45,833 nt of DNA from assembly GCA_034433305.1 (NCBI GenBank), contig DAOUAM010000060.1:1-45833 (forward strand), given 5' to 3'. The DNA comes from DAOUAM01 sp034433305 (lineage in GTDB: Bacteria; Chloroflexota; Dehalococcoidia; Lucifugimonadales; DAOUAM01). A model generated the notes under the pieces. The model had not been told where the DNA came from. It searched no databases and saw only the letters and a program-made list of their open reading frames with translations. The translations under genes were made by a program, and so were the position numbers. Shown piece after piece: positions 1-9,348 of this stretch. Position 1 is the stretch's first letter; every line of letters begins with the position of its first letter.

Positions 1-62
1 TCGAAGCCGCCTTTCGCTTGAATGAGACTATGCTCATTGCCACACTTTGGACATTCGAACAT
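1..62 (-). CDS. zinc-ribbon protein, N-terminal fragment cut by the window edge
   Basis: Only the first 20 codons are inside the window. The ATG at 62-60 follows a good ribosome-binding site (GGAGAAGG), and the peptide begins with a C-P-K-C-G pair typical of a zinc ribbon. The gene lies 26 nt after the stop of the preceding fragment on the same strand, so the two probably belong to one accessory transcription unit. Function cannot be assigned from so little sequence. Confidence 0.5.
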   Translation of the reverse strand, partial: MFECPKCGNEHSLIQAKGGF

Positions 63-88
63 TTCGCCTTCTCCCCATCACCGATTTC

Positions 89-322
89 CTACCGCTCTTC
101 CGCCACTGGCCGCACCTCAGCGGAAAGCCCGTATTGCGCCACGTTCTCACGGATAATCAGGTCCACAGTGTTCTGAGAGACTCCTTTCTCCGAGTCTGCG
201 GTGAGCTTCACATGCAGTTTCACATCCGCTCCGCTTTGCACGAGAGGCTTTACCACGCCGTCATAGAAATCGGCCCACTTCTGCCAGTCAAGGTCGCTTT
301 CTACTTCCAGTCGGTGATACAA
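89..322 (-). pseudogene. truncated C-terminal end of a probable DUF499-like ATPase
   Basis: The frame encodes about 77 residues. It has the pattern I associate with the extreme C-terminus of large DUF499-type P-loop ATPases found in defence and accessory islands: a W-x-K-W-x-x-F-Y core, then a beta-rich segment with V-K-L-H-V and a G-V-S turn before a final helix. The reading frame continues without a stop back into the 3' half of tRNA-Ala, and the only nearby start is a TTG at 322, so the upstream part of the gene is missing. It sits 15 nt after the tRNA and upstream of a zinc-ribbon gene. An independent small protein is possible. The family assignment is from memory of the motif pattern and is tentative. 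Confidence 0.4.
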
Positions 323-337
323 GCCTGATACCGGGGC

Positions 338-410
338 TGGAGCTGAGGGGACTCGAACCCCTGACTTCCTCCGTGCAAAGGAGGCGCTCTCCCAACTGAG
401 CTACAGCCCC
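338..410 (-). tRNA. tRNA-Ala (anticodon TGC)
   Basis: The 73-nt minus-strand sequence folds into a standard cloverleaf. The acceptor stem starts GGGGCTG, the anticodon loop carries TGC, and the T-loop is GTTCGAGTC. The acceptor stem has the G3-U70 wobble pair that is the alanine identity element. The discriminator is A73 and CCA is not encoded. It lies downstream of 16S, where tRNA-Ala often sits in rRNA operons, but the 16S terminator lies between them and no 23S follows. Confidence 0.95.
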
Positions 411-486
411 ACGGTGCAGTCCCAGGGCAGAGTATAACATAAGGGGGCCAGCCCTGCCATTGCCCGGCGCGGGCAGGCGTTCAGGG

Positions 487-524
487 GGAAAAAAGACAGG
501 CCAACCGGATTACGGCTGGCCTGT
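487..524 (-). terminator. Rho-independent terminator of the 16S unit
   Basis: On the minus strand, inverted arms at 496-503 and 517-524 (8 bp, extended by an inner CCG/CGG pair) are followed by six T residues (complement of 489-494). It starts 3 nt beyond the 16S processing stem and lies before tRNA-Ala, so the 16S transcript is predicted to end here. Confidence 0.8.
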
Positions 525-526
525 GA

Positions 527-557
527 CACCTTAACGACTGGATAGTGGAAGGAAACC
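527..557 (-). other. 3' half of the 16S rRNA processing stem
   Basis: This 31-nt segment is the reverse complement of 2240-2270 except for one A-C mismatch. In the primary transcript the two segments flank mature 16S and would form the long duplex that RNase III cleaves. About 177 nt separate this half from the mature 16S 3' end, whereas the 5' half abuts the mature 5' end. Confidence 0.85.
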
Positions 558-732
558 AACTGTAGAGCTTACTGGCATTCAGACAAGTTGATGCGGCAGG
601 GATACAAGGAGAGGCCATTGGTCTGGGGAGCTCCCCCTGGCTAGTGGCACCAGGGTCCTGCTCTACCCGAGGACCTTTGCACCTCCCACCTGCCGACCGA
701 CCTGGGAGACCCGATGGCTCGGGCATACTCCC

Positions 733-2239
<1,507 letters not shown>

Positions 2240-2270
2240 GGTTTCCTTCCACTATCCAGTTGTTAAGGTG
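2240..2270 (-). other. 5' half of the 16S rRNA processing stem
   Basis: This 31-nt leader segment lies immediately before mature 16S and pairs with 527-557 at 30 of 31 positions. It is the 5' arm of the RNase III stalk. The leader between the predicted transcription start (about 2282) and the mature 5' end is only about 40 nt, so the stem makes up most of it. Confidence 0.85.
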
Positions 2271-2288
2271 CTCCCGAAGGTGCACTTT

Positions 2289-2318
2289 ATATTAACGACC
2301 AAGCGAGGGGCTTGTCAA
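2289..2318 (-). promoter_or_regulatory. sigma-70-type promoter of 16S rRNA
   Basis: On the minus strand a perfect -35 TTGACA (complement of 2313-2318) is followed after 18 bp by TAATAT (complement of 2289-2294). The element lies just upstream of the 16S leader and has no competing gene between. Confidence 0.7.
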
Positions 2319-2462
2319 GTGTCTTTTTCCGACCGGCCCCTTGCTCAAACCTTTATTATCATAGCCAATCCCCAGGGGGGCGTCAAGGGTTTCGCGGCGC
2401 TTGCAGACGCATTCCCGTGGGCGCTACAGCCGCCCTCCAAGGCCCGCGTGGCACGCCGTCTC

Positions 2463-3269
2463 CTACAGCGCCCCAGCCAGCAGGCGGATGCCTATTCCGG
2501 CCATCCCCAGCGCCAGCAGCCGGGCCAGGGCCGTGCTGCTCAGCCTGGTGGACAGCCTCGCGCCGAGCTGGGCGCCGGCTACGACCCCTGCCGTCAGGGC
2601 GATGGCCGGGCCCCAGTCGCCCTCCAGGTGGCCCAGCGTCAGGTTGGTCAGCGTCGCGGCGAAGGCCGTCGTGGTAATGATGAACTGGGACGTGGCCGCC
2701 GCGACCTTTATGGGCACCTTCAGCGTGTGGACGAAGAGCGGCACCTGGAGTATGCCGCCGCCTATGCCCGTCATGCCCGATAGCAGCCCGGTGGACAGGC
2801 AAATGGACTGCCCCAGTGCCCGCCTGAGCGGGTAGACGTACCTCACGCCGGCCCTGTCCACCAGGACTCTCAGGTCGCTGCCCGCCGACTTCAGCGCCGA
2901 TGCAGGGTAGGGCTTCCTGGTGAGGGAGTAGGCCGCCGCGGCCAGCAGCAATATCCCCAGGGCCGCCTGGAATGCGCCCCTGGGGATATTGCCCGTCAGG
3001 AAGGCCCCCAGGACCGCTCCCGGCACCGTGGCCAGGGCCAGCACTATGCCCAGCTTGTAGTCTATCCGGCCCAGGCGCGAGTAGGCGATGGTGGCGGATA
3101 TGCCGGTGAACAGCACCGCCACCAGCGACGTGGCCGCCACCGCGGACGCGCTGGCGTCGGGGAACAGCAGCAGCAGGGGCACCATGAGGATGCCCCCGCC
3201 AGCGCCAATAAGCGTGCCGTACCCGCCAGCGACGAACCCGCCGGCCAGCAGCAGCCCTAGGGTGACCAT
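2463..3269 (-). CDS. TauE/SafE-family membrane permease
   Basis: The protein has 268 residues and about eight hydrophobic segments. It shows the duplicated half-structure of the TauE/SafE (DUF81) family, with glycine-rich signatures G-A-G-G-G-I-L in the first half and G-I-G-G-G-I-L in the second. Members export small anions such as sulfite, sulfoacetate or other organosulfur compounds across the cytoplasmic membrane; the substrate here is unknown. The ATG at 3269 is chosen over upstream in-frame starts because AGGAGGG precedes it and the N-terminus then begins at the first membrane segment. A consensus-like promoter lies 50 nt upstream. It is divergent from the gamma-glutamyltransferase gene. 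Confidence 0.9.
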   Translation of the reverse strand: MVTLGLLLAGGFVAGGYGTLIGAGGGILMVPLLLLFPDASASAVAATSLVAVLFTGISATIAYSRLGRIDYKLGIVLALATVPGAVLGAFLTGNIPRGAFQAALGILLLAAAAYSLTRKPYPASALKSAGSDLRVLVDRAGVRYVYPLRRALGQSICLSTGLLSGMTGIGGGILQVPLFVHTLKVPIKVAAATSQFIITTTAFAATLTNLTLGHLEGDWGPAIALTAGVVAGAQLGARLSTRLSSTALARLLALGMAGIGIRLLAGAL

Positions 3270-3318
3270 GGACCCTCCTGAAAGGTCTGATGGACAGGTG
3301 GTCTGACCATTAGCCCTT

Positions 3319-3347
3319 ATGGTATGCCTCGCACCACCTACTGTCAA
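3319..3347 (-). promoter_or_regulatory. probable promoter of the TauE/SafE permease
   Basis: The minus strand has TTGACA (complement of 3342-3347), a 17-bp spacer and TACCAT (complement of 3319-3324, 4 of 6 matches to TATAAT). It lies 50 nt upstream of the chosen ATG. It also supports starting the protein at 3269, since the longer frame would begin inside the promoter. Confidence 0.55.
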
Positions 3348-3489
3348 GAGGGGCAGTGCCCCGGAACCAGGGCTGGCCAGGCTGGCGATGCGCCGGCCTC
3401 CAGCGGGCTACCAGCGGGAATTACAAATGTGCGCCGCTTGACAGCCGGTGAGATAATCTATGTACCTCAAGTGCAGGAGGCGTATTCCC

Positions 3490-5136
3490 ATGTCCAGCAC
3501 CCATCTTTACCCTTCAGCTAACCGGCCGACGGTCATGGGGGCCAACGGCATGGTGGCGTCGGCCCATCCCCTGGCTTCCATGGCCGGCCTGAGGGTGCTC
3601 CTGGACGGGGGCAATGCCTTCGATGCGGCGGTGGCCACCGCCGCTGCCCTGGGGGTGGTCGAGCCTTATATGTCAGGGGTGGGGGGCATCGGCCTGGCGC
3701 TGGCCTACGTGGCCAGGGAAGGCCGGGTGCGGGCACTCAACTTCTCCGGCAGGGCGCCACTGGCCGCCGAGCCTGGACTCTTCACTGAGGAGACCAGGCA
3801 GACTGGCATCATTGCAGCCCTGGTGCCCGGCAACGTCGCCGGCTGGCTGACGCTCCACGAGGCCTATGGCTCCCTGGAGCGCCAGCGGCTCTTCCAGCCG
3901 GCCATCCAGTACGCCGAGGAGGGCTTCCCTGTCACTCACTTCAACAGCCGGTTGATTGCCCAGAGCGTCCCCAGGCTCTCGCTGTTTCCCGGCTCCGCCG
4001 CCATCGTCCTGGATGGCAAAGGCCGCGCGCCGGCCCCAGGGTCGCGCCTGCGAATGCCCCACCTGGCCAGCACCCTGCGCGAAATCGCCCGGGCGGGACA
4101 GGAAGGGTTCTACCGTGGTAGCCTGGCCCAGCGCATCGTCCAGGCCAACCGCACCATGGGAGGCCTGTTCCAGGAGGAAGACCTGGCAACCTACCAGGCC
4201 CAGTGGCAGGAGCCTCTGGGCATTAGCTATCGCGGCTATCGCATCTTCACCACGCCCCCTAACTCCAGCGGCTTCCAGGTACTCCAGACCCTCAAGCTCA
4301 TGGAGGGCTTCACTGGCCCTGACCTGGCCTATCAGCACCCCCAGACGCTGCACCTGCTCATGGAGGCCATCAAACTGTGCGTGACCGATCGCATCAGGTA
4401 TGCCGGAGACCCCGACTTCGTCCGCGCGCCCTTGAAGGGCCTGCTGTCCGACGCCTATGCCCAGCGGCAGCGCCGTCGCATTGACCCCTGCAAGGCCTCG
4501 GTGGTCCCGGGCGAACACTACTCCAGTCGGGTGCCGGCCGGTGCCCTGGCCCCTGGCTCGCCCGAGGAGTTCGACGGCGGTATGACCACCCACTTCGCCG
4601 TCGCCGACCGGGATGGCAACGTCGTCTCCATCACCCAGACCCTGGGCGGCGCCTTTGGCTGTGCCGTGGCCCTGGAAGGCACGGGCATCTTCCTGAACAA
4701 CATGTGCTACTGGTTCGACCTGGAGGAAGGCAGCCCCAACCGCATCGGCCCCGGCAAGCGGGTGGACTTCGTGGTGGCGCCGACCCACACCTTCCGCGAT
4801 GGCCGCTTCTACCTGAGCATGGGCACGCCGGGTAGCTGGGGCATCCTCCAGACCACGGTACAGCTCCTGATGAACGTGCTGGACTTCGGCATGGACATCC
4901 AGCAGGCCATTGAGGCGCCACGGTTCCGCTACTTCAGCAGCCGGCAGGTGCAGATGGAAGAGCGCTTCCCGGCCCACATCCGCCGGGCGCTCCAGGACCT
5001 GGGCCACGAGGTGGTGGCCCTTGAGCCGTGGTCTACCACGGTCGGCGGCGCCCAGGGGATAGTGGTGGACCAGGAGCGAGGCGTTTTCCAGGGCGGCGCC
5101 GACCCGCGCAGGGACGGCTACGTGGTGGCGTGGTAG
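3490..5136 (+). CDS. gamma-glutamyltransferase family protein (Ntn hydrolase)
   Basis: The 548-residue protein has the layout of gamma-glutamyltransferases. The N-terminal large subunit begins with the conserved A-x-x-G-M-V-A-S-A-H-P-L-A stretch and D-G-G-N-A-F-D-A-A-V-A. The small subunit should start at the autocatalytic nucleophile Thr366 in the T-T-H-F-A-V-A-D motif. The family self-cleaves there and hydrolyses or transfers gamma-glutamyl groups (glutathione and related compounds), usually outside the membrane. No signal peptide is visible, so a cytoplasmic role is possible; cephalosporin acylase-like members have similar sequence. AGGAGG lies 9 nt before the ATG at 3490, which is preferred to the in-frame start at 3460. 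A TTGACA at 3438-3443 may mark its promoter, but no good -10 fits. Confidence 0.92.
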   Translation: MSSTHLYPSANRPTVMGANGMVASAHPLASMAGLRVLLDGGNAFDAAVATAAALGVVEPYMSGVGGIGLALAYVAREGRVRALNFSGRAPLAAEPGLFTEETRQTGIIAALVPGNVAGWLTLHEAYGSLERQRLFQPAIQYAEEGFPVTHFNSRLIAQSVPRLSLFPGSAAIVLDGKGRAPAPGSRLRMPHLASTLREIARAGQEGFYRGSLAQRIVQANRTMGGLFQEEDLATYQAQWQEPLGISYRGYRIFTTPPNSSGFQVLQTLKLMEGFTGPDLAYQHPQTLHLLMEAIKLCVTDRIRYAGDPDFVRAPLKGLLSDAYAQRQRRRIDPCKASVVPGEHYSSRVPAGALAPGSPEEFDGGMTTHFAVADRDGNVVSITQTLGGAFGCAVALEGTGIFLNNMCYWFDLEEGSPNRIGPGKRVDFVVAPTHTFRDGRFYLSMGTPGSWGILQTTVQLLMNVLDFGMDIQQAIEAPRFRYFSSRQVQMEERFPAHIRRALQDLGHEVVALEPWSTTVGGAQGIVVDQERGVFQGGADPRRDGYVVAW

Positions 5137-5330
5137 CCGTGGACCTATCCCGCTAAAGTCTTGAGAGAAAGGTCAATGAGCAAGCAATGGTCATGTCCCC
5201 ACCTTCCACCCTTTATACAGGTATACAGGCCGGGCCTGGCTGAAGCTGGACAACGCCAGGGGACGTCTGGCGCCTTTGTGAGGCTGGCCTACTATAACAA
5301 CGAGGCTACCCAAGCCTGGCAGTATGTTGA

Positions 5331-5885
5331 CAGATACCTATAACTAACGCCGCCAACTGGATGCTGAGCGAGAGCGATGGGACCAACACAAGGAGCTTCA
5401 GCTACGACAGCAACGGCAACGATCGGCCCATCTCGGCCAGCGTGGAGGGGAACAGCCTGAGCTACGTCTATGACGGCGACAACCGGCGGGTGAGCATCAC
5501 CAGTGGCGCGACCACCACCACTCACTACTACTCGCCCCTGGGAGTGGTGCTGGAGCAGCAGAACGGAGTTGACCACGCCAGGTACGTGAGGTCCTGGAGA
5601 GGCGAGCCGCTTTCCATCTCGGGGCCGGACGGGGTATTCTACTACCTGTATGACGGCTCAGGTAACGTGGTGGGCATCATAAACTCTGCTGGGGCAGCCG
5701 ACTGGTACAGTTACCAGCCCTTCGGGGAGGACCTGAGCATGCCGGGGAGTCCTCGGTCAACCCCTTCCGGTACGCGGGCAGCTACCGTGACCAGGAGAGC
5801 GGCGTGCAGTACCGCTACTACATGCAGGCCCGCTACCACGACCCTGCCTATGGCAGGTCCAGCCAGGCCGACTACTGGGAGCCGC
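5331..5885 (+). pseudogene. RHS-repeat protein remnant, frameshifted
   Basis: The open frame from 5331 encodes classical RHS/YD-repeat motifs (F-S-Y-D-S-N-G-N, Y-V-Y-D-G-D-N-R-R-V, Y-L-Y-D-G-S-G-N-V-V), leading to S-Y-Q-P-F-G-E. Around 5740-5760 the homology jumps to the +2 frame, which continues with N-P-F-R-Y-A-G-S-Y-R-D, Q-A-R-Y-H-D-P-A-Y-G-R and ends near 5885. That is the RHS core signature that normally precedes a variable toxin tip. A stop at 5328-5330 closes the frame at the 5' side, and the large N-terminal part and any toxin domain are absent. It is a decayed fragment of a polymorphic-toxin or surface RHS gene, lying between the gamma-glutamyltransferase and a convergent gene. Confidence 0.8.
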
Positions 5886-6008
5886 CGTGGGTAGGGTCGG
5901 TCGGGCCGCAGGCGTTCACGCCACAGAACAATGAAAGCGATGGACGGCGCTGCCCTTGCCTTTACCACTATAAATTTTGGGACTGGTCAGTACGCCGGCC
6001 ATGCCAGG

Positions 6009-6317
6009 TTACGAGTCCCGGAAGGCGTTGCAGCCAGTGACCAGTGCTGGCAAGCCGCCCATCCAGAAGGCCACCCGGACCGTCTCGGCGATCTCCTCCT
6101 CGGTGGCCCCCATGGCGCGGGCGCGGTCGGCGATGGCGCGCACGCCGTCAGGATGGGCCAGCAGGGCATCGCAGAGCAGGGTCATCAGCGTCTTCACCTT
6201 GGCCGAGAGCGCCCCGTCCTTGAGGATGAACTCGCGGCCGGCGCTCACGTACTCTTCCAGCCTGGGGTCATGCTTGCGGAGGGCCGCGACGTAGGCTGGT
6301 GGCTGTGGCTGCTGCAT
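6009..6317 (-). CDS. carboxymuconolactone decarboxylase (AhpD-like) family protein
   Basis: This small all-helical protein of 102 residues matches the CMD/AhpD fold: a G-A-L-S-A-K-x-K core, C-D-A-L-L-A-H near residues 49-55, then G-A-T-E-E-E-I-A-E-T-V-R and G-G-L-P-A at the end. AhpD members are thiol peroxidases using a C-x-x-C pair. Here only Cys49 is present and the second position (52) is Leu, so AhpD-type redox cycling is unlikely. The ATG at 6317 follows a GGAGG 6 nt upstream; the longer frame overlaps the esterase and is rejected. It lies 61 nt downstream of the esterase on the same strand, a likely operon. Confidence 0.85.
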   Translation of the reverse strand: MQQPQPPAYVAALRKHDPRLEEYVSAGREFILKDGALSAKVKTLMTLLCDALLAHPDGVRAIADRARAMGATEEEIAETVRVAFWMGGLPALVTGCNAFRDS

Positions 6318-6378
6318 GGGCGTTCCTCCAGGAATGGCTGAATGGGGCCATGGTACCAGCTTGCCCGCCCCCTGTCCA

Positions 6379-7557
6379 TCAGGACTGGCAGACGCTGCCC
6401 TGGCCTTCGTGCTCCCGGCTGCTGGCGGAGCCGGTGCCCAGCAGGTACTCCAGTGCCTCCGGCATGACGGAAATCCATCCCCGGTCGCTGTGAGCGCCCT
6501 CGTAGATACAGTAGGCATGAAGGATACCCTGGTGGAGTAGCTCCTGGTGGAACAGGAAGGTGTTCAGTTCGCCATAGACGCCGCGCTGGTCATGGTCGCC
6601 TGCGCCCAGGAAGAGCCTGGTGCCGTCCTGGAAGGCCAGGGCGCCCCTGCGAAGGGACTGCCTCAGATAGTCGTAGTTGCCGCTGAGTCCGAAGGCCCCC
6701 TGGAACACGTCGGGGTGGGCCAGCGCCAGTTGCACCGCTCCCCTGCCACCCAGCGAAAACCCGCCAATGTAGCGCTCCCCAGAAGTCCTGTACCTGGTGT
6801 CTACCTCGTGGATGACCTCCCGGGTGATGAACTCCTCGAAGTCGCCGTCGCAGGAGACGTTGTAAAGCTGGAGCCTGGGCAGCATGTCGCCGATGGCCTT
6901 GAGCAGCCGCGCCAGGATGTCAAGGCCGGTCTTGCAGTTGCCGTCGTACAGACCGGTGGTAGCGACGTCGCCTTCCACCCGGTTGCCGTTGGGCATCACT
7001 ATTATGGTGGGCCTCATCTTCCCCGAGGTAATCATGGCCGTGGCAATCCTGTCAATGCGGGCCACCTCGGTCCACCACTTGTGGTCCTGGCCCATGCCGT
7101 GGAGCAGGACCAGGGTAGGGTAGTGAGCGTCCGAGTCGCCATACCCCGGCGGCAGGTAGACACGGTAGGCGCGTTCCTCCTGGAGCACCTGGCTGGTCAG
7201 CTTGCCATCATGCACGTAAAAGGTGGGGTTCACCGCTCGGGAGAGATTGATCCTCACCCCCTCCACCTCCACGGCCCTGGCCTCGAAGAAGTCCTGCACT
7301 ATGGAGCTCATGGTCTCTGGGAAGCTGCGGACGTGCTGGGACATGGCGCCAAGGGGACCTGCGTAGGAGAGGGCCCGCTCTACCTGGTAAAAGGAGTTGT
7401 CAGGGCTGAACAGGCTTATGCCGACCCAGAGCACCAGCAGGGCAACGAGGCACCTGGCGGCGGCCTTGAGACTTTTGCTCAAGCGTTCCACGGTTCCAAT
7501 GCCAACTAAAGGGGCTGTCTTTGAGTATATGCGCTGGGGCCGCTGATGCAAAGGCAT
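6379..7557 (-). CDS. membrane-anchored esterase (alpha/beta hydrolase, esterase D type)
   Basis: The protein has 392 residues. One hydrophobic segment (about 33-50) is likely a membrane anchor or uncleaved signal, which would put the catalytic part outside. The hydrolase domain spans about 125-380. The oxyanion strand L-L-H-G-M-G is near 151-156, the nucleophile is Ser268 in G-F-S-L-G-G, Asp321 or Asp323 lies in G-A-G-D-H-D, and His356 in E-G-A-H-S-D. These are the hallmarks of the esterase D/S-formylglutathione hydrolase-like group (also mycolyltransferase- and XynZ-like esterases). The substrate is unknown. The ATG at 7557 lacks a strong ribosome site; a GTG at 7491 is an alternative. It is followed by the CMD-family gene. 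Confidence 0.85.
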   Translation of the reverse strand: MPLHQRPQRIYSKTAPLVGIGTVERLSKSLKAAARCLVALLVLWVGISLFSPDNSFYQVERALSYAGPLGAMSQHVRSFPETMSSIVQDFFEARAVEVEGVRINLSRAVNPTFYVHDGKLTSQVLQEERAYRVYLPPGYGDSDAHYPTLVLLHGMGQDHKWWTEVARIDRIATAMITSGKMRPTIIVMPNGNRVEGDVATTGLYDGNCKTGLDILARLLKAIGDMLPRLQLYNVSCDGDFEEFITREVIHEVDTRYRTSGERYIGGFSLGGRGAVQLALAHPDVFQGAFGLSGNYDYLRQSLRRGALAFQDGTRLFLGAGDHDQRGVYGELNTFLFHQELLHQGILHAYCIYEGAHSDRGWISVMPEALEYLLGTGSASSREHEGQGSVCQS

Positions 7558-7662
7558 CGCGACCCGATGTGCAGCAAACGAGGAGGGCCTGGGGGTCGTG
7601 TGAGGCCGTTGCGCCCTTCCCTGGCGCTTTCGACTCCAGGGAAGGGCGTGTCTAGCCTGGCT

Positions 7663-8628
7663 TCAGGCCCGAGGCTGCCGTCCCGGCCTGCGCGCGCTCC
7701 AGACCGTCACGGCCAGCAGGACCACTACCAGCGCGCCGGTCGCCGCCTCCATCTGCCACAGGGGCAGCCTGATGCCGCTTTCTGGCCCCACATCCTGCGT
7801 AACAGCACCTTGCACTGGCCCTGCCGCCACTGGAGTGGCCTCCTCCGAGGCAGACCTGGTGTACAGGGCCGACATATCTGCTGGGGGTGCGGTCGTACTC
7901 TCCGACGTAGCCTCCGGAACAGGCGATGGTGGCTGCATGGCCGCGGCCACCATCGGTTGGTTCTCCGGTGGCGTATCGTCGGGCGCTGGCGTGGCCTGAA
8001 CAGAGTAACCTTCATTGCCCGGCATGCCCTCAGGGGGAGGGGAGCCCTCCGATGGGGCCGCCGGCGCCGCCGCGGCCATAAAGGGCATGGGAGCAGGTGT
8101 GAGCGTGGCCGCAGGCTGCGGTTGGGGCACGGGAGTGGCCGCCTGTGGCGCCGGCGCCACGGTCGGTGGCACGGCGGCCCCGGACTTGGCCCGGGCCAGG
8201 GCCTGGACCTCGGAGTCCTGCATCATTTCCTGGGCTGGCACAGTAGTCTGTCCCTGGAACTGCACCGCCGCCGTTGGCTCCTGGCTGGCGCCGCCCGCCT
8301 GGGTGAATAGCCCGATGGCATCGCCTGCCAGGAGGGCAATGAGCAGCAGGGCCGCCATGGAGGCCGCCAGCCTGGTGGGCCAGGCCCAGGACGGCCCCGC
8401 CCGGGTGCTGTCTGGAGTCTCCCGCAGCCTGAAGGAGCGTGGCACGGCAAGCTGAGGGAGTTGTCTCAGCAGCCCTACCGTTGCCCTCAGGCCTTCCAGC
8501 TCGCTGCGACAACTGGCGCACGTCTCCAGGTGCCGCTCGAGGTCCCGGGCCTCGGCTTCGCTTACCTCCCCGTCCAGGTACGAGGACAGCAGCGCCCGAA
8601 GTTTGGTATGTTTGCTAATAATCAGCAT
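7663..8628 (-). CDS. zinc-finger anti-sigma factor, membrane-anchored
   Basis: The 321-residue protein starts with a zf-HC2 anti-sigma domain: L-S-S-Y-L-D-G-E near residue 15 and the zinc ligands His33, Cys37 and Cys40. A membrane segment lies at about 88-108. A long Pro/Ala/Thr-rich linker (about 110-280) and a second hydrophobic segment near the C-terminus with a basic tail follow. By family it would bind and hold an ECF sigma factor at the membrane until a signal releases it. The likely partner is the ECF sigma gene at 10133, about 1.5 kb away and divergent, which is unusual because such pairs are normally adjacent. No regulated protease site can be named from sequence alone. Confidence 0.85.
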   Translation of the reverse strand: MLIISKHTKLRALLSSYLDGEVSEAEARDLERHLETCASCRSELEGLRATVGLLRQLPQLAVPRSFRLRETPDSTRAGPSWAWPTRLAASMAALLLIALLAGDAIGLFTQAGGASQEPTAAVQFQGQTTVPAQEMMQDSEVQALARAKSGAAVPPTVAPAPQAATPVPQPQPAATLTPAPMPFMAAAAPAAPSEGSPPPEGMPGNEGYSVQATPAPDDTPPENQPMVAAAMQPPSPVPEATSESTTAPPADMSALYTRSASEEATPVAAGPVQGAVTQDVGPESGIRLPLWQMEAATGALVVVLLAVTVWSARRPGRQPRA

Positions 8629-9243
8629 CTTTTTACTCTAGCTTGCCATGCCCACCCACCACCCCTGTCTAATATACCTGACGTAACAGGCAGGCCAAAA
8701 GTTCCCACTCATGAGAGGCAGTCTCCTGTCATTCTCTGTCAGCGCCCGAAGGCAGCAGCCTTTCATTCTATGCAGCCCGCCTGCTATGTCAACCCTGGCC
8801 AATGGCCGCCACCTGTCCCGCGCGACGGTCGTCTGCCTGGGCCAGGCCCTATGGCCGCCCGACTCCGGGTGGATACGTGGCGCCTGGGGGAACACGGCTT
8901 GCCGGGCCACATGCCACGCCACGCTAGGCAGACAGGCCCGGATACCTGCTACAATGATGGCGGCGGGCGGCGGCTTGGAGACCATACTACCAGAGGCATT
9001 GCCTCCCTGGCTCGCCTTTCTTCCTGACCAGCTTGGGCCGCTGGCCCGCCGTGCTTCTCAAGTCCTGTCCCCGCGCCATACTCTAGCAAGCTGGCATGGC
9101 CCCAGGCTATTGAAAAATGCTGCTATAACTGACAGGTTACGAGACCTTGCTGAAAGGCAGCGAGCAGCGTGGCAGTGGAGTGACGTAAGGAAAGCGAAGA
9201 GGAAGGCGTGCCTGGATGGGCGCGGCGGAGGGCCTGCGAGTAG
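8629..9243. other. 615-nt stretch with no recognisable gene
   Basis: Between the anti-sigma factor and tRNA-Lys no open frame resembles a known protein and none has a convincing ribosome site. Apart from the anti-sigma promoter near 8671-8698, two isolated -10-like hexamers on the plus strand (TACAAT at 8950, TATAAC at 9124) lack matching -35 boxes. I see no tRNA-like or conserved RNA fold by eye. Confidence 0.5.
8671..8698 (-). promoter_or_regulatory. possible promoter of the anti-sigma factor
   Basis: The minus strand has TATATT (complement of 8671-8676, 5 of 6 matches) with TTGGCC (complement of 8693-8698, 4 of 6) 16 bp upstream. It lies 42 nt before the anti-sigma ATG. Confidence 0.4.
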
Positions 9244-9317
9244 TGGGCCGGCAGGGATTCGAACCCTGGACACTCGGATTAAAAGTCCGATGCTCTACCG
9301 AACTGAGCTACCGGCCC
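9244..9317 (-). tRNA. tRNA-Lys (anticodon TTT)
   Basis: The 74-nt minus-strand cloverleaf has acceptor stem GGGCCGG paired with CCGGCCC, a D-arm GCTC-GAGC, anticodon loop CTTTTAA (anticodon TTT) and T-loop GTTCGAATC. The discriminator is A and CCA is not encoded. It lies 31 nt downstream of signal peptidase I on the same strand and may be processed from that transcript. Confidence 0.95.
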
Positions 9318-9348
9318 GCGAGGGGGTGGGTGTGCGCCACCGGCGTGC

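Noticed and set aside
3438..3464. Promoter of gamma-glutamyltransferase from TTGACA at 3438
   Set aside because: The best -10 candidates are 10 or 15 bp away with poor matches, so it is not listed as a feature.
3673..5007. A 444-residue minus-strand frame opposite gamma-glutamyltransferase
   Set aside because: It is an antisense shadow caused by high GC; the plus-strand gene has complete family motifs.
5804..6040. A separate 78-residue gene after the RHS fragment
   Set aside because: Its first half is the frameshifted continuation of the RHS core and the rest has no similarity.
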